Source: Bacillus taeanensis (GTDB lineage: Bacteria > Bacillota > Bacilli > Bacillales > UBA6769). From it: a stretch of 54,808 nt of DNA. The notes under the pieces are model-generated. The model was not told where the DNA came from. It did not search any database and saw only the letters and a program-made list of their open reading frames with translations. A program made the translations under genes and the position numbers. This document shows positions 20,522 to 29,505 of the stretch, piece by piece. The DNA is taken from the NCBI RefSeq assembly GCF_003318295.1, contig NZ_QOCW01000032.1, forward strand, positions 1 to 54,808. The letters are read 5' to 3'. Position 1 is the first letter of the stretch, and each line of letters starts with the position of its first letter.

Positions 20522-21472
20522 ATGGCCAATTATTTAGATCCAAATTTGAAGGTATTTTCATTGAATTCAAACCCTGAGCTTGCTCAAGAAATCGTTGAGC
20601 AAATCGGCGTGAATATGGGAAAATGTTCAGTTACACGTTTTAGTGATGGAGAAATTCAAATTAACATTGAAGAAAGCATTCGCGGCTGTGATGTATATAT
20701 TATTCAATCTACAAGTGAACCGGTAAATGAACATTATATGGAATTACTCATTTTAATTGATGCATTAAAACGAGCTTCTGCAAAAACAATTAATGTGGTA
20801 ATGCCTTATTATGGGTATGCGCGTCAGGACCGCAAAGCAAGAGCGCGTGAGCCGATTACAGCAAAGCTTGTAGCAAACTTATTAGAAACGGCTGGGGCAA
20901 CGCGCATGATTACGCTTGATCTTCATGCTGCACAAATCCAAGGTTTCTTTGATATTCCAGTTGATCAATTAGTGGGTGTCCCGATTTTATCTGATCATTT
21001 TGAACAGAAGCATTTAGATGATATTGTCGTTGTTTCTCCAGATCATGGCGGGGTAACACGTGCCCGTAAAATGGCAGATCGATTAAAAGCACCAATTGCG
21101 ATTATTGATAAGCGCCGCCCGCGTCCAAATGTTGCGGAAGTAATGAACATTGTCGGAAATATTGAAGGGAAAACGGCGATTTTAATTGATGATATTATTG
21201 ATACGGCAGGAACTATTACATTAGCAGCAAATGCATTAGTGGAAAATGGAGCAAAAGAAGTGTATGCTTGTTGTACACACCCTGTTTTATCAGGACCAGC
21301 TATTGAGCGCATTCAAAATTCAAAAATTAAAGAGCTCGTTGTGACAAATACAATTCCGTTAAAGGAAGAAAAGCGAATCGAAAAGGTAACACAGCTTTCA
21401 GTGGCGCCGCTTTTAAGTGAAGCAATTATTCGTGTTCATGAAAAACTATCTGTCAGCAAGTTATTTGATTAA
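20522..21472 (+). CDS. prs: ribose-phosphate pyrophosphokinase (PRPP synthetase)
   Basis: Makes PRPP from ribose 5-phosphate and ATP, feeding purine, pyrimidine, NAD, His and Trp synthesis; PRPP is also the signal read by PurR encoded nearby. 316 aa. Motifs: the [16 protein letters not shown] start, [25 protein letters not shown], and the PRPP loop [13 protein letters not shown]. Class I, phosphate-activated type by length and sequence. Confidence 0.97.
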   Translation: MANYLDPNLKVFSLNSNPELAQEIVEQIGVNMGKCSVTRFSDGEIQINIEESIRGCDVYIIQSTSEPVNEHYMELLILIDALKRASAKTINVVMPYYGYARQDRKARAREPITAKLVANLLETAGATRMITLDLHAAQIQGFFDIPVDQLVGVPILSDHFEQKHLDDIVVVSPDHGGVTRARKMADRLKAPIAIIDKRRPRPNVAEVMNIVGNIEGKTAILIDDIIDTAGTITLAANALVENGAKEVYACCTHPVLSGPAIERIQNSKIKELVVTNTIPLKEEKRIEKVTQLSVAPLLSEAIIRVHEKLSVSKLFD

Positions 21473-21486
21473 TTTTCCTGCTTAAT

Positions 21487-21512
21487 GTTTAAAACACCTA
21501 AAAATCGGGAAT
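21487..21512 (+). promoter_or_regulatory. candidate sigma-B promoter of ctc
   Basis: GTTTAA (21487-21492), 14 bases, GGGAAT (21507-21512), one base from the sigma-B consensus GTTTAA-N12-15-GGGTAT. ctc is a classical sigma-B stress gene in B. subtilis. Confidence 0.65.
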
Positions 21513-21556
21513 ATCTTTATAGACGATAATCTCGTTGGAAAGGTGGTCTTTAAACA

Positions 21557-22201
21557 GTGAGTGCAACATTAAAAGCAGAAATACGCGATACAAAAAAATC
21601 ATCGGTTTTAACACAAATTCGTAACAATGGCGGTATTCCAGCTGTTCTTTATGGGCAAAAAAAGGAAAGCAAACCTATTTTTGTGGATAGTCCCGAATTT
21701 CTTAAAGTGTACCGTTCTGTCGGAAAAAATGGTGTTATCACGTTAAAGGTGGAAAATGAATCTCATTCCGTTATGGTATATGATCTTCAGAAAGATCCTT
21801 TAAAAGATGCCTACGTACACGCTGATTTTTATGAAGTGGATATGAATCAAGAAGTTGATGCAGATGTACCTGTACATTTAATTGGTGAATCAGCTGGTTC
21901 TAAGGACGGCGGTGTCACTCAGCAGCTTCTTCATGAAATTTCTGTACGTGCACTGCCTGCAGAGTTTCCAGAAAGCATTGATATAAATGTAGAAGCATTA
22001 GATATTGGTGACACGATTCAAATAAAAGATATTAAAGCATCAGGAAATTGTGAAATTTTAAATGACCCTGAAGAAGTAGCCGTCTCCATTATTGCTCCAA
22101 CTCAAGAAGGAGCTGTAGCAGAAGATAAAGAAGAAGCCGCCCAGCAAGATGAGCCAGAAGTAATTGGCGAAAACAGTGAAAATGAAAATAATCAAGAATA
22201 G
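21557..22201 (+). CDS. ctc: general stress protein Ctc, ribosomal protein bL25 family
   Basis: L25/TL5 family protein that binds 5S rRNA in the 50S subunit; stress induced in B. subtilis. N-terminal L25 beta-barrel (about 1-95) followed by the TL5 C-terminal domain (about 96-180) and an acidic Glu/Asn-rich tail of about 30 residues. 214 aa. GTG start with AAAGGTGG upstream. It lies between prs and pth with its own sigma-B-like promoter and a terminator. Confidence 0.94.
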   Translation: MSATLKAEIRDTKKSSVLTQIRNNGGIPAVLYGQKKESKPIFVDSPEFLKVYRSVGKNGVITLKVENESHSVMVYDLQKDPLKDAYVHADFYEVDMNQEVDADVPVHLIGESAGSKDGGVTQQLLHEISVRALPAEFPESIDINVEALDIGDTIQIKDIKASGNCEILNDPEEVAVSIIAPTQEGAVAEDKEEAAQQDEPEVIGENSENENNQE

Positions 22202-22213
22202 CGTTCGTCCTAG

Positions 22214-22245
22214 AAAGGCGTAACCAAACGGTTACGCCTTTTTTA
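22214..22245 (+). terminator. ctc terminator
   Basis: AAAGGCGTAACC (22214-22225) pairs with GGTTACGCCTTT around a four-base loop, ending in TTTTTT. Confidence 0.93.
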
Positions 22246-22309
22246 CGATGATGGATAAAATATCCTAAGAAAAAATACGGAAGAAATGCAGGAAAGCGGG
22301 GAAATAAAG

Positions 22310-22870
22310 GTGAAAGTAATTGTAGGGCTAGGAAATCCTGGAGTAAAATATGATCATACACGTCATAATGTTGGCTTTGATGTCATTGATTTAATAAGCG
22401 ACCAGCTTACAATACCACTTGATAAAAAAAAGTTTCATGGCATCTATGGGATGAAGAATATAAATGATGAAAAAGTTATTTTATTGAAGCCGCAAACATA
22501 TATGAACTTATCTGGTGAATCAGTAAGACCGCTTTTAGATTACTTTGATCTTTCAGTTGAAGATTTACTCGTTATTTATGATGATTTAGACTTACCGGTT
22601 GGAAAAATTCGTCTCCGTCAAAAAGGCAGTCCAGGTGGTCATAACGGAATTAAATCATTGATTGCTCATCTTGGCACCCAAAACTTTAAGCGCATTCGAA
22701 TTGGAGTGGATCGTCCACCATCAGGGATGTCTGTACCAAATTATGTACTTGGAAAATTCCGTCCGGATGAACAGGATGATATTCATACAGCAATGAAACG
22801 TTCTGCTGATGCATCTATTAGCTGGATAGATACCCCATTTTTAGAAGTTATGAATAAATTTAATCAGTGA
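22310..22870 (+). CDS. pth: peptidyl-tRNA hydrolase (SpoVC)
   Basis: Cleaves peptidyl-tRNA released from stalled ribosomes so that tRNA is recycled. Catalytic residues appear in the family motifs: N9 in GLGNPG, H19 in TRHNVGF, and the Asp in YDDLDLPVGKIRLR. GTG at 22310 gives 186 aa, close to the 188 aa of B. subtilis, with GCGGGGAAA upstream; an in-frame ATG at 22286 would add eight residues without family support. spoVC mutants of B. subtilis block late sporulation, hence the old name. Confidence 0.93.
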   Translation: MKVIVGLGNPGVKYDHTRHNVGFDVIDLISDQLTIPLDKKKFHGIYGMKNINDEKVILLKPQTYMNLSGESVRPLLDYFDLSVEDLLVIYDDLDLPVGKIRLRQKGSPGGHNGIKSLIAHLGTQNFKRIRIGVDRPPSGMSVPNYVLGKFRPDEQDDIHTAMKRSADASISWIDTPFLEVMNKFNQ

Positions 22871-22930
22871 ATAGACTTCTTTCTTAGCGTTCATAATAAT
22901 AATAGAATGTTAAGAAGGGACTGTTTGTTT

Positions 22931-23161
22931 GTGGCTATTTATTATAACTGCCGTCACTGCGGAGTAAATGTAGGTGTGTTGGAGGAAAAAAGCCTTCACA
23001 TCGAGCAGCTTGGTTTTCATCTGTTAACAAATGAAGAGCGAATGGAAATGATTGAAACAGATTATCAAGGAAATACAGTTGTTAAGATAATTTGTGAGGA
23101 TTGTCAAGAAGCTTTAGAAAGAAACCCGGTCTATCACCAATTAGATCGTTTCATCCAATAG
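22931..23161 (+). CDS. fin: anti-sigma-F factor Fin (YabK)
   Basis: Forespore protein that binds RNA polymerase and helps switch from sigma-F to sigma-G. Two zinc CxxC pairs are visible: C7/C10 and C55/C58, the latter in the conserved ICEDCQEALERNP block. GTG at 22931 gives 76 aa, the B. subtilis length, with AAGGGA ten bases upstream; the longer frame from 22907 is rejected. It sits between pth and mfd as in B. subtilis. With csfB, it gives this window both known small forespore sigma switches. Confidence 0.92.
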   Translation: MAIYYNCRHCGVNVGVLEEKSLHIEQLGFHLLTNEERMEMIETDYQGNTVVKIICEDCQEALERNPVYHQLDRFIQ

Positions 23162-23164
23162 GTG

Positions 23165-23191
23165 GCTTTGGTTTTTACCAAAGCGTTTTTC
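23165..23191 (+). terminator. fin terminator
   Basis: GCTTTGGT (23165-23172) pairs with ACCAAAGC (23177-23184), followed by GTTTTT. Confidence 0.85.
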
Positions 23192-23206
23192 TATTGCGTT
23201 TTCATA

Positions 23207-23248
23207 ATAAAACAGCCCCAAGAGATTTCCAGTTCTCTATTGGGGTCT
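23207..23248 (-). terminator. minus-strand terminator-like hairpin before mfd
   Basis: CCCCAAGAGA and TCTCTATTGGGG (23216-23243 region) form a stem with two unpaired bases. Only on the minus strand is it followed by a T-rich tract (CTGTTTTATT). No minus-strand gene is present here, so its role is unclear. Confidence 0.45.
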
Positions 23249-23297
23249 AAACGTTATGATTGTATGTTTTGAAGTTGTGTAAGGGGGGAGAACAAAC

Positions 23298-26200
23298 ATG
23301 TTAGGATTGAGGCAGTATTTTAGTAGAGAAAATAATATTGAAACCATTTTAAGCGGCATTGAAGAGGGATTAAAGGAGCAGCTCGTGACAGGATTGTCAG
23401 GTTCAGCTAGAACGCTTTTAACTGCAGCAATTTATGAGAAAACAAAGCACCCGCAGCTTATTTTAACTCATAACTTATATCAAGCTCAAAAAATTTATGA
23501 AGATTTAAGTGAGCTGGTAAGCGGTGATGAGGTGTTTATGTATCCTGTAAACGAACTCATCTCATCGGATATTGCAGCGGCAAGTCCGGAATTAAAAAGC
23601 CAGCGTGTAGAAGCATTAAACTATTGGAGTAAGCATAATAGGGGAATTATTATTGCACCTATTGCAGGTGTAAAAAGGTTGCTTCCGCCAAAATCATTAT
23701 GGCAGGCAAGTCAGTATACCTTTCAAACGGGTACGGAGCTTCATGTTGATAAAATGTTAACAGAGCTCATCCAAATAGGGTATACACGGGTGCCGATGGT
23801 TGCATCCCCAGGTGAGTTTAGTATGAGAGGCGGCATTATTGATATTTACCCGCTTACTGAAGAAAAGCCGTTAAGAATTGAACTGTTTGATACGGAGATT
23901 GATTCGATTCGCTATTTTGAAATTGAAACACAGCGCTCTGATCAGATGATCGAAACGGTCACCATTGGACCTGCTGAAGAAGTCATTTTGCGGGGTGACC
24001 ATTTCAAACGCGGAAAAGAAGCGCTGGAAAAGGGCCTTCACGATTCTCTCTCAAAAATTAAAGATCAAAGTGTAAAAAAATCAATGAATGAGAAAGTTTC
24101 CTATGAAATTGAGCGTCTTGGAAATGAAGAGGTTTTTCAAGGAATCTATAAATATACTTCATTGCTTTATGAGCATCCTGAAAGCTTGCTAGACTATCTT
24201 CCGAAAAATGGACTTGTAGTATTTGATGAAATTAGCCGCATTCAAGAAATGTCAGTTAGTCTTGATAAAGAAGAAGCGGAATGGCTAACATCGCTCTTGC
24301 ATCAAGGAGATTGTATTACTGATCTTAAAATGTCGGCTTCATTTGAAGAGATTATTGGAAAAGCAAGTTCGTCAGTTCTTTATTTATCGCTGCTTTTAAG
24401 GCATGTACCGCATACGAATCCGGAAAATATTGTAAATGTAAACTGTAAAGCGATGCAGGACTTCCATGGTCAAATGAATGTGCTAAAAGCGGAAGTAGAA
24501 AGATGGTTAAAAGGGAACTTTGCAATCGTTTTTTTTACAGTAAACAAGGAACGAGCAAAACGACTTGAACGAGTATTAGCAGATCAAGATATTGAATCAA
24601 TCATTACCGATGAGAAGGTAGCTCTTCTTGAAGGAAAAGTTCAAATTATGATTGGCGATTTAAGCAGCGGCTTTGAAATGCCAATCCAAAAGCTTGCTGT
24701 GATTACAGAAGAAGAAGTTTTTACAAAAAAGGCTCGAAAACCTCGCCGTAATGCAAAGCTTTCCAATGCAGAGCGCATTAAAAGTTATTCAGAACTAAAA
24801 GTAGGCGATTACATTGTTCACGTTAATCATGGGATAGGAAAATATTTAGGGATTGAGACGCTTGAAATTAACGGCATTCATAAAGACTACTTACATGTAA
24901 AATATGCAGGAAATGATACGCTTTATGTGCCTGTTGAACAAATTGATCAAGTACAAAAATATGTTGGTTCAGAAGCAAAGGAACCAAAAATCTATGCACT
25001 TGGTGGAAATGATTGGAAGAAAGTGAAAAAGCGGGTCAAATCTTCGGTTGAAAATATTGCAGATGATTTAATTAAACTTTATGCAGAAAGGGAAGCAAGT
25101 AAAGGATTTGCTTTTCCAAAAGACGGACTTGAACAGCAGGAATTTGAATCTGCCTTCCCGTATCAAGAAACAGAAGATCAGTTAAGAGCGATTGAGGAAA
25201 TAAAGGTGGATATGCAAAAAGAGCGTCCAATGGATCGTTTGCTGTGTGGAGATGTAGGCTATGGAAAAACAGAAGTGGCCATTCGTGCCGCTTTTAAAGC
25301 TATTATGGCTGGCAAACAAGTTGCTTTATTAGTTCCAACAACGATTTTAGCTCAGCAGCACTATGAAACAATTAGCGAACGCTTTAGTGAACATCCAATT
25401 AATATTGGGTTATTAAGTCGTTTTCGGACTCGCAAAGAACAAAATGAAACCATTAAAGGGTTAAAAGAAGGTGTCGTTGATATTGTAATTGGCACCCACC
25501 GTCTCCTTTCAAAAGATTTAAAGTTTCAAGAGTTAGGCTTGCTTATTGTTGATGAAGAACAGCGTTTTGGGGTTACACATAAAGAAAAAATTAAAAAAAT
25601 GAAAGCAAATGTTGATGTGTTAACCTTAACGGCTACACCAATTCCTCGAACGCTTCATATGTCCATGCTCGGGGTGCGGGATTTATCTGTTATTGAAACA
25701 CCCCCTGAAAATCGTTTTCCTGTTCAAACTTATGTAGCAGAATACAATCCAGTGCTTGTAAGAGAATCGATTGAGCGTGAACTAGCACGGAATGGACAGG
25801 TATATTTTTTATACAATCGGGTTGAAACGATTCAACAAATGACTGAACAAATTTCTGCTCTTGTGCCTGATGCGAGAGTAGCTTATGCTCATGGACAAAT
25901 GAGTGAAAGTGAACTTGAAGCCGTTATGCTTAATTTTCTAGAAGGTGAATATGATGTGCTCGTCAGCACAACGATTATTGAAACAGGTGTAGATATTCCA
26001 AATGTAAATACATTAATTGTGTATAATGCAGATAAAATGGGTCTTTCGCAGTTATACCAACTGCGAGGACGTGTAGGGCGTTCAAACCGGGTGGCCTATG
26101 CTTACTTTACGTATCAAAAAGATAAAGTATTATCAGAGGAAGCTGAAAAACGTCTGCAGGCTATTAAAGAATTTACAGAACTTGGATCAGGCTTTAAAAT

Positions 26201-26828
26201 TGCCATGCGTGATTTAACGATTCGCGGAGCAGGTAATTTATTAGGAGCAGAACAGCACGGCTTTATTGATTCAGTTGGATTTGATCTATATTCTCAAATG
26301 CTTAAAGAAGCTATCGAAGAGCGTAGAGGAGATAGTTCAGAAGAAAAAGCTATTTCTGTGGAAGTTGATCTTGGGATTGATGCGTATATTCCAGCTGGTT
26401 ATATTTCAGATGAACGTCAAAAAATTGATATGTATAAACGCTTTAAATCATTGGAAGATATGCAGGACATTTATGATTTAAAAGATGAAATGATTGATCG
26501 TTTTGGTATGTTCCCAGAGGAAGTGGAATATTTATTTTCCATTTCGCGAATTAAAGTAATGGCAAAACAGGCTCAAATCGAATCCGTTGTACAGAAAAAG
26601 CAGGAAGTAACGCTTTTATTCACAGAAAAAGCAGGAGAGATCGTGGATATTCCGAAGCTATTCGAGGGCGTCAGCAAACTTGGCAGAGATGTTCGTCTTG
26701 GTTCTGACGGTGAGAAAGTTAAAATTGTGTTTGATGCAAAAAAGTATTCCCAGCAGCAGCTTTGTGAGCAGCTTGAAACTATTTTAGAAACCGCTAAGGG
26801 CGCCTGTAAAGAAACAGTGAATTCTTAA
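23298..26828 (+). CDS. mfd: transcription-repair coupling factor Mfd
   Basis: ATP-driven DNA translocase that pushes RNA polymerase off at lesions and recruits UvrA. 1176 aa, standard. Order: UvrB-like domains (about 1-350), RNA polymerase-interacting CarD-like domain (about 480-560, KVGDYIVHVNHGIGKYLG), RecG-type helicase with Walker A GDVGYGKT at 651-658 and DEEQ box at 752-755, TRG motif region, and C-terminal UvrA-masking domain. In Bacillus it also acts in recombination and stationary-phase mutagenesis. Confidence 0.97.
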   Translation: MLGLRQYFSRENNIETILSGIEEGLKEQLVTGLSGSARTLLTAAIYEKTKHPQLILTHNLYQAQKIYEDLSELVSGDEVFMYPVNELISSDIAAASPELKSQRVEALNYWSKHNRGIIIAPIAGVKRLLPPKSLWQASQYTFQTGTELHVDKMLTELIQIGYTRVPMVASPGEFSMRGGIIDIYPLTEEKPLRIELFDTEIDSIRYFEIETQRSDQMIETVTIGPAEEVILRGDHFKRGKEALEKGLHDSLSKIKDQSVKKSMNEKVSYEIERLGNEEVFQGIYKYTSLLYEHPESLLDYLPKNGLVVFDEISRIQEMSVSLDKEEAEWLTSLLHQGDCITDLKMSASFEEIIGKASSSVLYLSLLLRHVPHTNPENIVNVNCKAMQDFHGQMNVLKAEVERWLKGNFAIVFFTVNKERAKRLERVLADQDIESIITDEKVALLEGKVQIMIGDLSSGFEMPIQKLAVITEEEVFTKKARKPRRNAKLSNAERIKSYSELKVGDYIVHVNHGIGKYLGIETLEINGIHKDYLHVKYAGNDTLYVPVEQIDQVQKYVGSEAKEPKIYALGGNDWKKVKKRVKSSVENIADDLIKLYAEREASKGFAFPKDGLEQQEFESAFPYQETEDQLRAIEEIKVDMQKERPMDRLLCGDVGYGKTEVAIRAAFKAIMAGKQVALLVPTTILAQQHYETISERFSEHPINIGLLSRFRTRKEQNETIKGLKEGVVDIVIGTHRLLSKDLKFQELGLLIVDEEQRFGVTHKEKIKKMKANVDVLTLTATPIPRTLHMSMLGVRDLSVIETPPENRFPVQTYVAEYNPVLVRESIERELARNGQVYFLYNRVETIQQMTEQISALVPDARVAYAHGQMSESELEAVMLNFLEGEYDVLVSTTIIETGVDIPNVNTLIVYNADKMGLSQLYQLRGRVGRSNRVAYAYFTYQKDKVLSEEAEKRLQAIKEFTELGSGFKIAMRDLTIRGAGNLLGAEQHGFIDSVGFDLYSQMLKEAIEERRGDSSEEKAISVEVDLGIDAYIPAGYISDERQKIDMYKRFKSLEDMQDIYDLKDEMIDRFGMFPEEVEYLFSISRIKVMAKQAQIESVVQKKQEVTLLFTEKAGEIVDIPKLFEGVSKLGRDVRLGSDGEKVKIVFDAKKYSQQQLCEQLETILETAKGACKETVNS

Positions 26829-26837
26829 CAACATGTG

Positions 26838-26873
26838 ATCGGTATTGTCTAATTAAGGCAATACCGATTTTAT
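26838..26873 (+). terminator. mfd terminator
   Basis: ATCGGTATTG (26838-26847) pairs exactly with CAATACCGAT (26859-26868), followed by TTTTATATT. Confidence 0.9.
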
Positions 26874-26898
26874 ATTAGATCAGAAAGTATAAGTTTTG

Positions 26899-27020
26899 GT
26901 GTCCAGCTCCAGCCCCTACCCCCTCGAGTCAAATAACCTTACGCCGTAAAGGCAAAAAGCGTCTTTTCGTTGTAAGAACATTTGCTTGTCGGGGGTGAAC
27001 AAGGCGCTTGCGCTTTTCTT
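26899..27020. repeat. interspersed palindromic repeat, copy 1
   Basis: A GC-richer island in the AT-rich spacer between mfd and spoVT. The left part begins GTCCAGCTCCAGCCCC and reaches CCCCCTCGAG; the right part starts GCTTGTCGGGGGTGA and ends GGCGCTTGCGCTTTTC. The centre contains CTTACG...GTAAG pairing. The right part recurs almost exactly at 31718-31755. I recall sequences of this type as frequent non-coding repeats in Bacillus relatives. The remaining spacer up to spoVT (27021-27175) shows only a likely ribosome site. Confidence 0.8.
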
Positions 27021-27175
27021 ATATGTATGGTTTTCTAACATTTTTCCAATCATTGTGTATAGAAAGGAAAGGAAGACGGATAATAAAAGAAAGGCATTGG
27101 TGAAATCTTCAAAATTAAACACCATTTATGTCATTGTTCCAGTTTTTACACCAAAGAAAGTGAGGCATCGAAGAA

Positions 27176-27712
27176 ATGAAAGCAACGGGAATAGTTCGTC
27201 GTATTGATGATTTAGGACGCGTAGTCATTCCGAAAGAAATTCGGAGAACATTACGAATTCGTGAAGGTGATCCTCTAGAAATCTTTGTAGACCGTGATGG
27301 AGAAGTGATTTTAAAAAAATATTCGCCAATTAGTGAACTTGGTGATTTCGCAAAAGAGTATGCTGAATCATTAGCAGAACATTCTGGTCATCTCGTTTTA
27401 ATTTCTGATCGTGATGCATATATCGCTGTTTCAGGGGGTTCAAAAAAAGAATACTTAAACAAATCGATTGGAACCACAATCGAAAAAGCGATGAATGACC
27501 GTGCAACACTTCTTCAAGAGTCGAGTGAAGGTGTTGAACTCATAGACGGAATGGAACATTCTAGTTCTTATGTGATCGCACCTATTATTGCGAATGGTGA
27601 TCCAATTGGTACTGTCGTTCTTACTGCCAAAGAAGAAGAAACTGTAGGCGCAGTTGAACAAAAGCTTGCTGAAACGGCTGCAGGGTTTTTAGCACGGCAG
27701 ATGGAACAGTAA
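27176..27712 (+). CDS. spoVT: stage V sporulation regulator SpoVT
   Basis: Forespore regulator that tunes sigma-G-dependent genes, including ssp genes. 178 aa. Residues 1-52 form an AbrB-type swapped-hairpin DNA-binding domain (GIVRRIDDLGRVVIPKEIRR), the same fold as abrB at 7.4 kb; residues about 60-178 form a GAF-like domain for tetramer assembly. GTG/ATG choice is clear, as the family starts MKATGIVRRID. A GTGAGG ribosome site precedes it. I could not place a convincing sigma-G promoter in the spacer. Confidence 0.96.
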   Translation: MKATGIVRRIDDLGRVVIPKEIRRTLRIREGDPLEIFVDRDGEVILKKYSPISELGDFAKEYAESLAEHSGHLVLISDRDAYIAVSGGSKKEYLNKSIGTTIEKAMNDRATLLQESSEGVELIDGMEHSSSYVIAPIIANGDPIGTVVLTAKEEETVGAVEQKLAETAAGFLARQMEQ

Positions 27713-27785
27713 AAAGGATAGCCAAAAATAGAACAAAACATAACCGTAATTTTTAAAAAATAAAAATTAGTGGATTACCATGAAG

Positions 27786-27814
27786 GAAGAGGCAGGAACG
27801 GCCTCTTCTTTTCT
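27786..27814 (+). terminator. spoVT terminator
   Basis: GAAGAGGC (27786-27793) pairs exactly with GCCTCTTC (27801-27808), followed by TTTTCT. Confidence 0.85.
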
Positions 27815-27887
27815 GTTGAAACAATAAAAAATGCTCTTTATAATACGGATAGGTTGTAATTGGATTTACGGGGGAAGGGGCGGCTTC

Positions 27888-29501
27888 ATGAAAGAAGATG
27901 ATCGCAGCGTTATTTGGCAAAGTACGATGATTTTAACGATCGCTGCATTTTTAACGAAAATATTAAGTGTAGGTTATCGAGTTCCCTATCAAAATATTGC
28001 TGGAGATATCGGGTTTTATGTTTATCAGCAGGTTTATCCTTTTTATGGAATTTTATTAATTTTAGCAATGTATGGATTTCCTGTTATTATTTCTGCATTT
28101 CTTTCAGAATATCATGAACAAGAAGCGAAATGGCGAATTGAGCAGGTTATCGTTGTTTCTTTTTGGACGTTAACTTTTTTGAGTCTGCTCTGTTTTTTTG
28201 GGTTGTTTTTTGGAGCTGAAAAGCTTTCAGTATTTATTGGCGATCCAAAGCTTGTGTTTCCATTTCAAAGCATGTCTTTAGCTTTTCTGTTTATGCCCTT
28301 TCTTGCAGTCATGCGCGGTGCCTTTCAAGGAAAAGGAATGATAAAGCCAACTGCTGTTTCTCAAGTGTTTGAACAGGTTTTTCGAGTGATAACCATTGTT
28401 TGTCTTTCTTTATTCTTAATTTACAGTGGATCTAGCCCTTATCTTGCAGGAGCAGGAGCGGCTTTTGGTTCATTTATCGGAGGTTTGGCTGGAGTTATTG
28501 CCCTTTTTATTTTTTATCGGCAGTATCAGTTATCATTTAAGTGGTTTCAAAGGTATCCTATTCAAGATTCTTTTCAAATTGTAAAGCGGTTATTAATTGA
28601 AGGATCTGCTGTTTGTATAAGTGCATTGTCACTCTCAGCTTTTCAATTAGTGGATTCTCTTATCATTTTAAGTGAATTAAAAAAGTTTGGAATGCCGCTC
28701 GAAATGGCAAAACTAACAAAAGGAATATTTGATCGCGGTCAACCGCTTTTGCAATTTGGCACTGTCCTTGCAACATCTCTTGCGTTAGCGATTGTACCGA
28801 TGATGACGAAAGCAAAATTACAAGGCAATAATAAATACATTCGCGAAAAAACATCTCTTGCTTTAAAAATTAGCTTTATTGTTGGTACAGGCGCAGCAGC
28901 TGGTTTAGCGGCAGTCATTAGACCGACAAATATCATGTTATTTAAAGACCATTCTTTATCGGTAGTATTAGGCGTTTTAGGTGTTACCATTTTGTTTACA
29001 TCAATCGCGATGACGGCTGCAGGAATTTTGCAGGGCCTTGGTTTTACTTATAAACCTGCAAAACATGTAGTAATGGGAATTGTTATAAAAGCTATTTTAA
29101 CAATTATATTGATACCTTTTATTGGGATTATGGGAGCTGCTTTAGGAACAGTCCTCGGTTTTGCGGTCATAGCTTTTTTAAATATAATGAGTGTGCAAAG
29201 AGAAACAAATGTCTTTTTAAAAAATGGTCCTTTTCACAGCATGAGAATTCTTATTAGTATGCTGCTAATGGTGTTAAGTATTTTCCTTTGGCAAAGCTCG
29301 CTTAAAACCTTGCTTATTTCGTTGGAAAGTGAACGGTTTGCAGCGATGATTACGTCTCTTACAAGTGTGATCATTGGCGGCAGTATCTATCTTTTAAGTT
29401 TACTTTATTTAAGAGTGTTTTCTAAAGAAGAACTGCTGGAGCTCCCAAAAGGTGATAAGCTGGTAGTATTGTATCTTAAATTAACGCAAAAAGGAGCGTA
29501 A
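27888..29501 (+). CDS. MOP-superfamily polysaccharide flippase-like membrane protein (YabM)
   Basis: Integral membrane protein of the MATE/MOP superfamily, SpoVB/YtgP/MurJ group, with about 14 hydrophobic segments over 537 aa. Relatives flip lipid-linked cell-wall or polysaccharide precursors; the substrate of YabM is not known to me. ATG at 27888 is chosen because AAGGGG lies seven bases upstream and the length matches the B. subtilis protein; the frame is open upstream to 27831. It overlaps in function class, but not in position, with spoVB. Co-transcribed with yabN (four-base gap). Confidence 0.9.
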   Translation: MKEDDRSVIWQSTMILTIAAFLTKILSVGYRVPYQNIAGDIGFYVYQQVYPFYGILLILAMYGFPVIISAFLSEYHEQEAKWRIEQVIVVSFWTLTFLSLLCFFGLFFGAEKLSVFIGDPKLVFPFQSMSLAFLFMPFLAVMRGAFQGKGMIKPTAVSQVFEQVFRVITIVCLSLFLIYSGSSPYLAGAGAAFGSFIGGLAGVIALFIFYRQYQLSFKWFQRYPIQDSFQIVKRLLIEGSAVCISALSLSAFQLVDSLIILSELKKFGMPLEMAKLTKGIFDRGQPLLQFGTVLATSLALAIVPMMTKAKLQGNNKYIREKTSLALKISFIVGTGAAAGLAAVIRPTNIMLFKDHSLSVVLGVLGVTILFTSIAMTAAGILQGLGFTYKPAKHVVMGIVIKAILTIILIPFIGIMGAALGTVLGFAVIAFLNIMSVQRETNVFLKNGPFHSMRILISMLLMVLSIFLWQSSLKTLLISLESERFAAMITSLTSVIIGGSIYLLSLLYLRVFSKEELLELPKGDKLVVLYLKLTQKGA

Positions 29502-29505
29502 CTAC

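Noticed and set aside
26916..27125. Open frame on the minus strand across the mfd-spoVT spacer
   Set aside because: It runs through the palindromic repeat, has no ribosome site and no recognisable domain.
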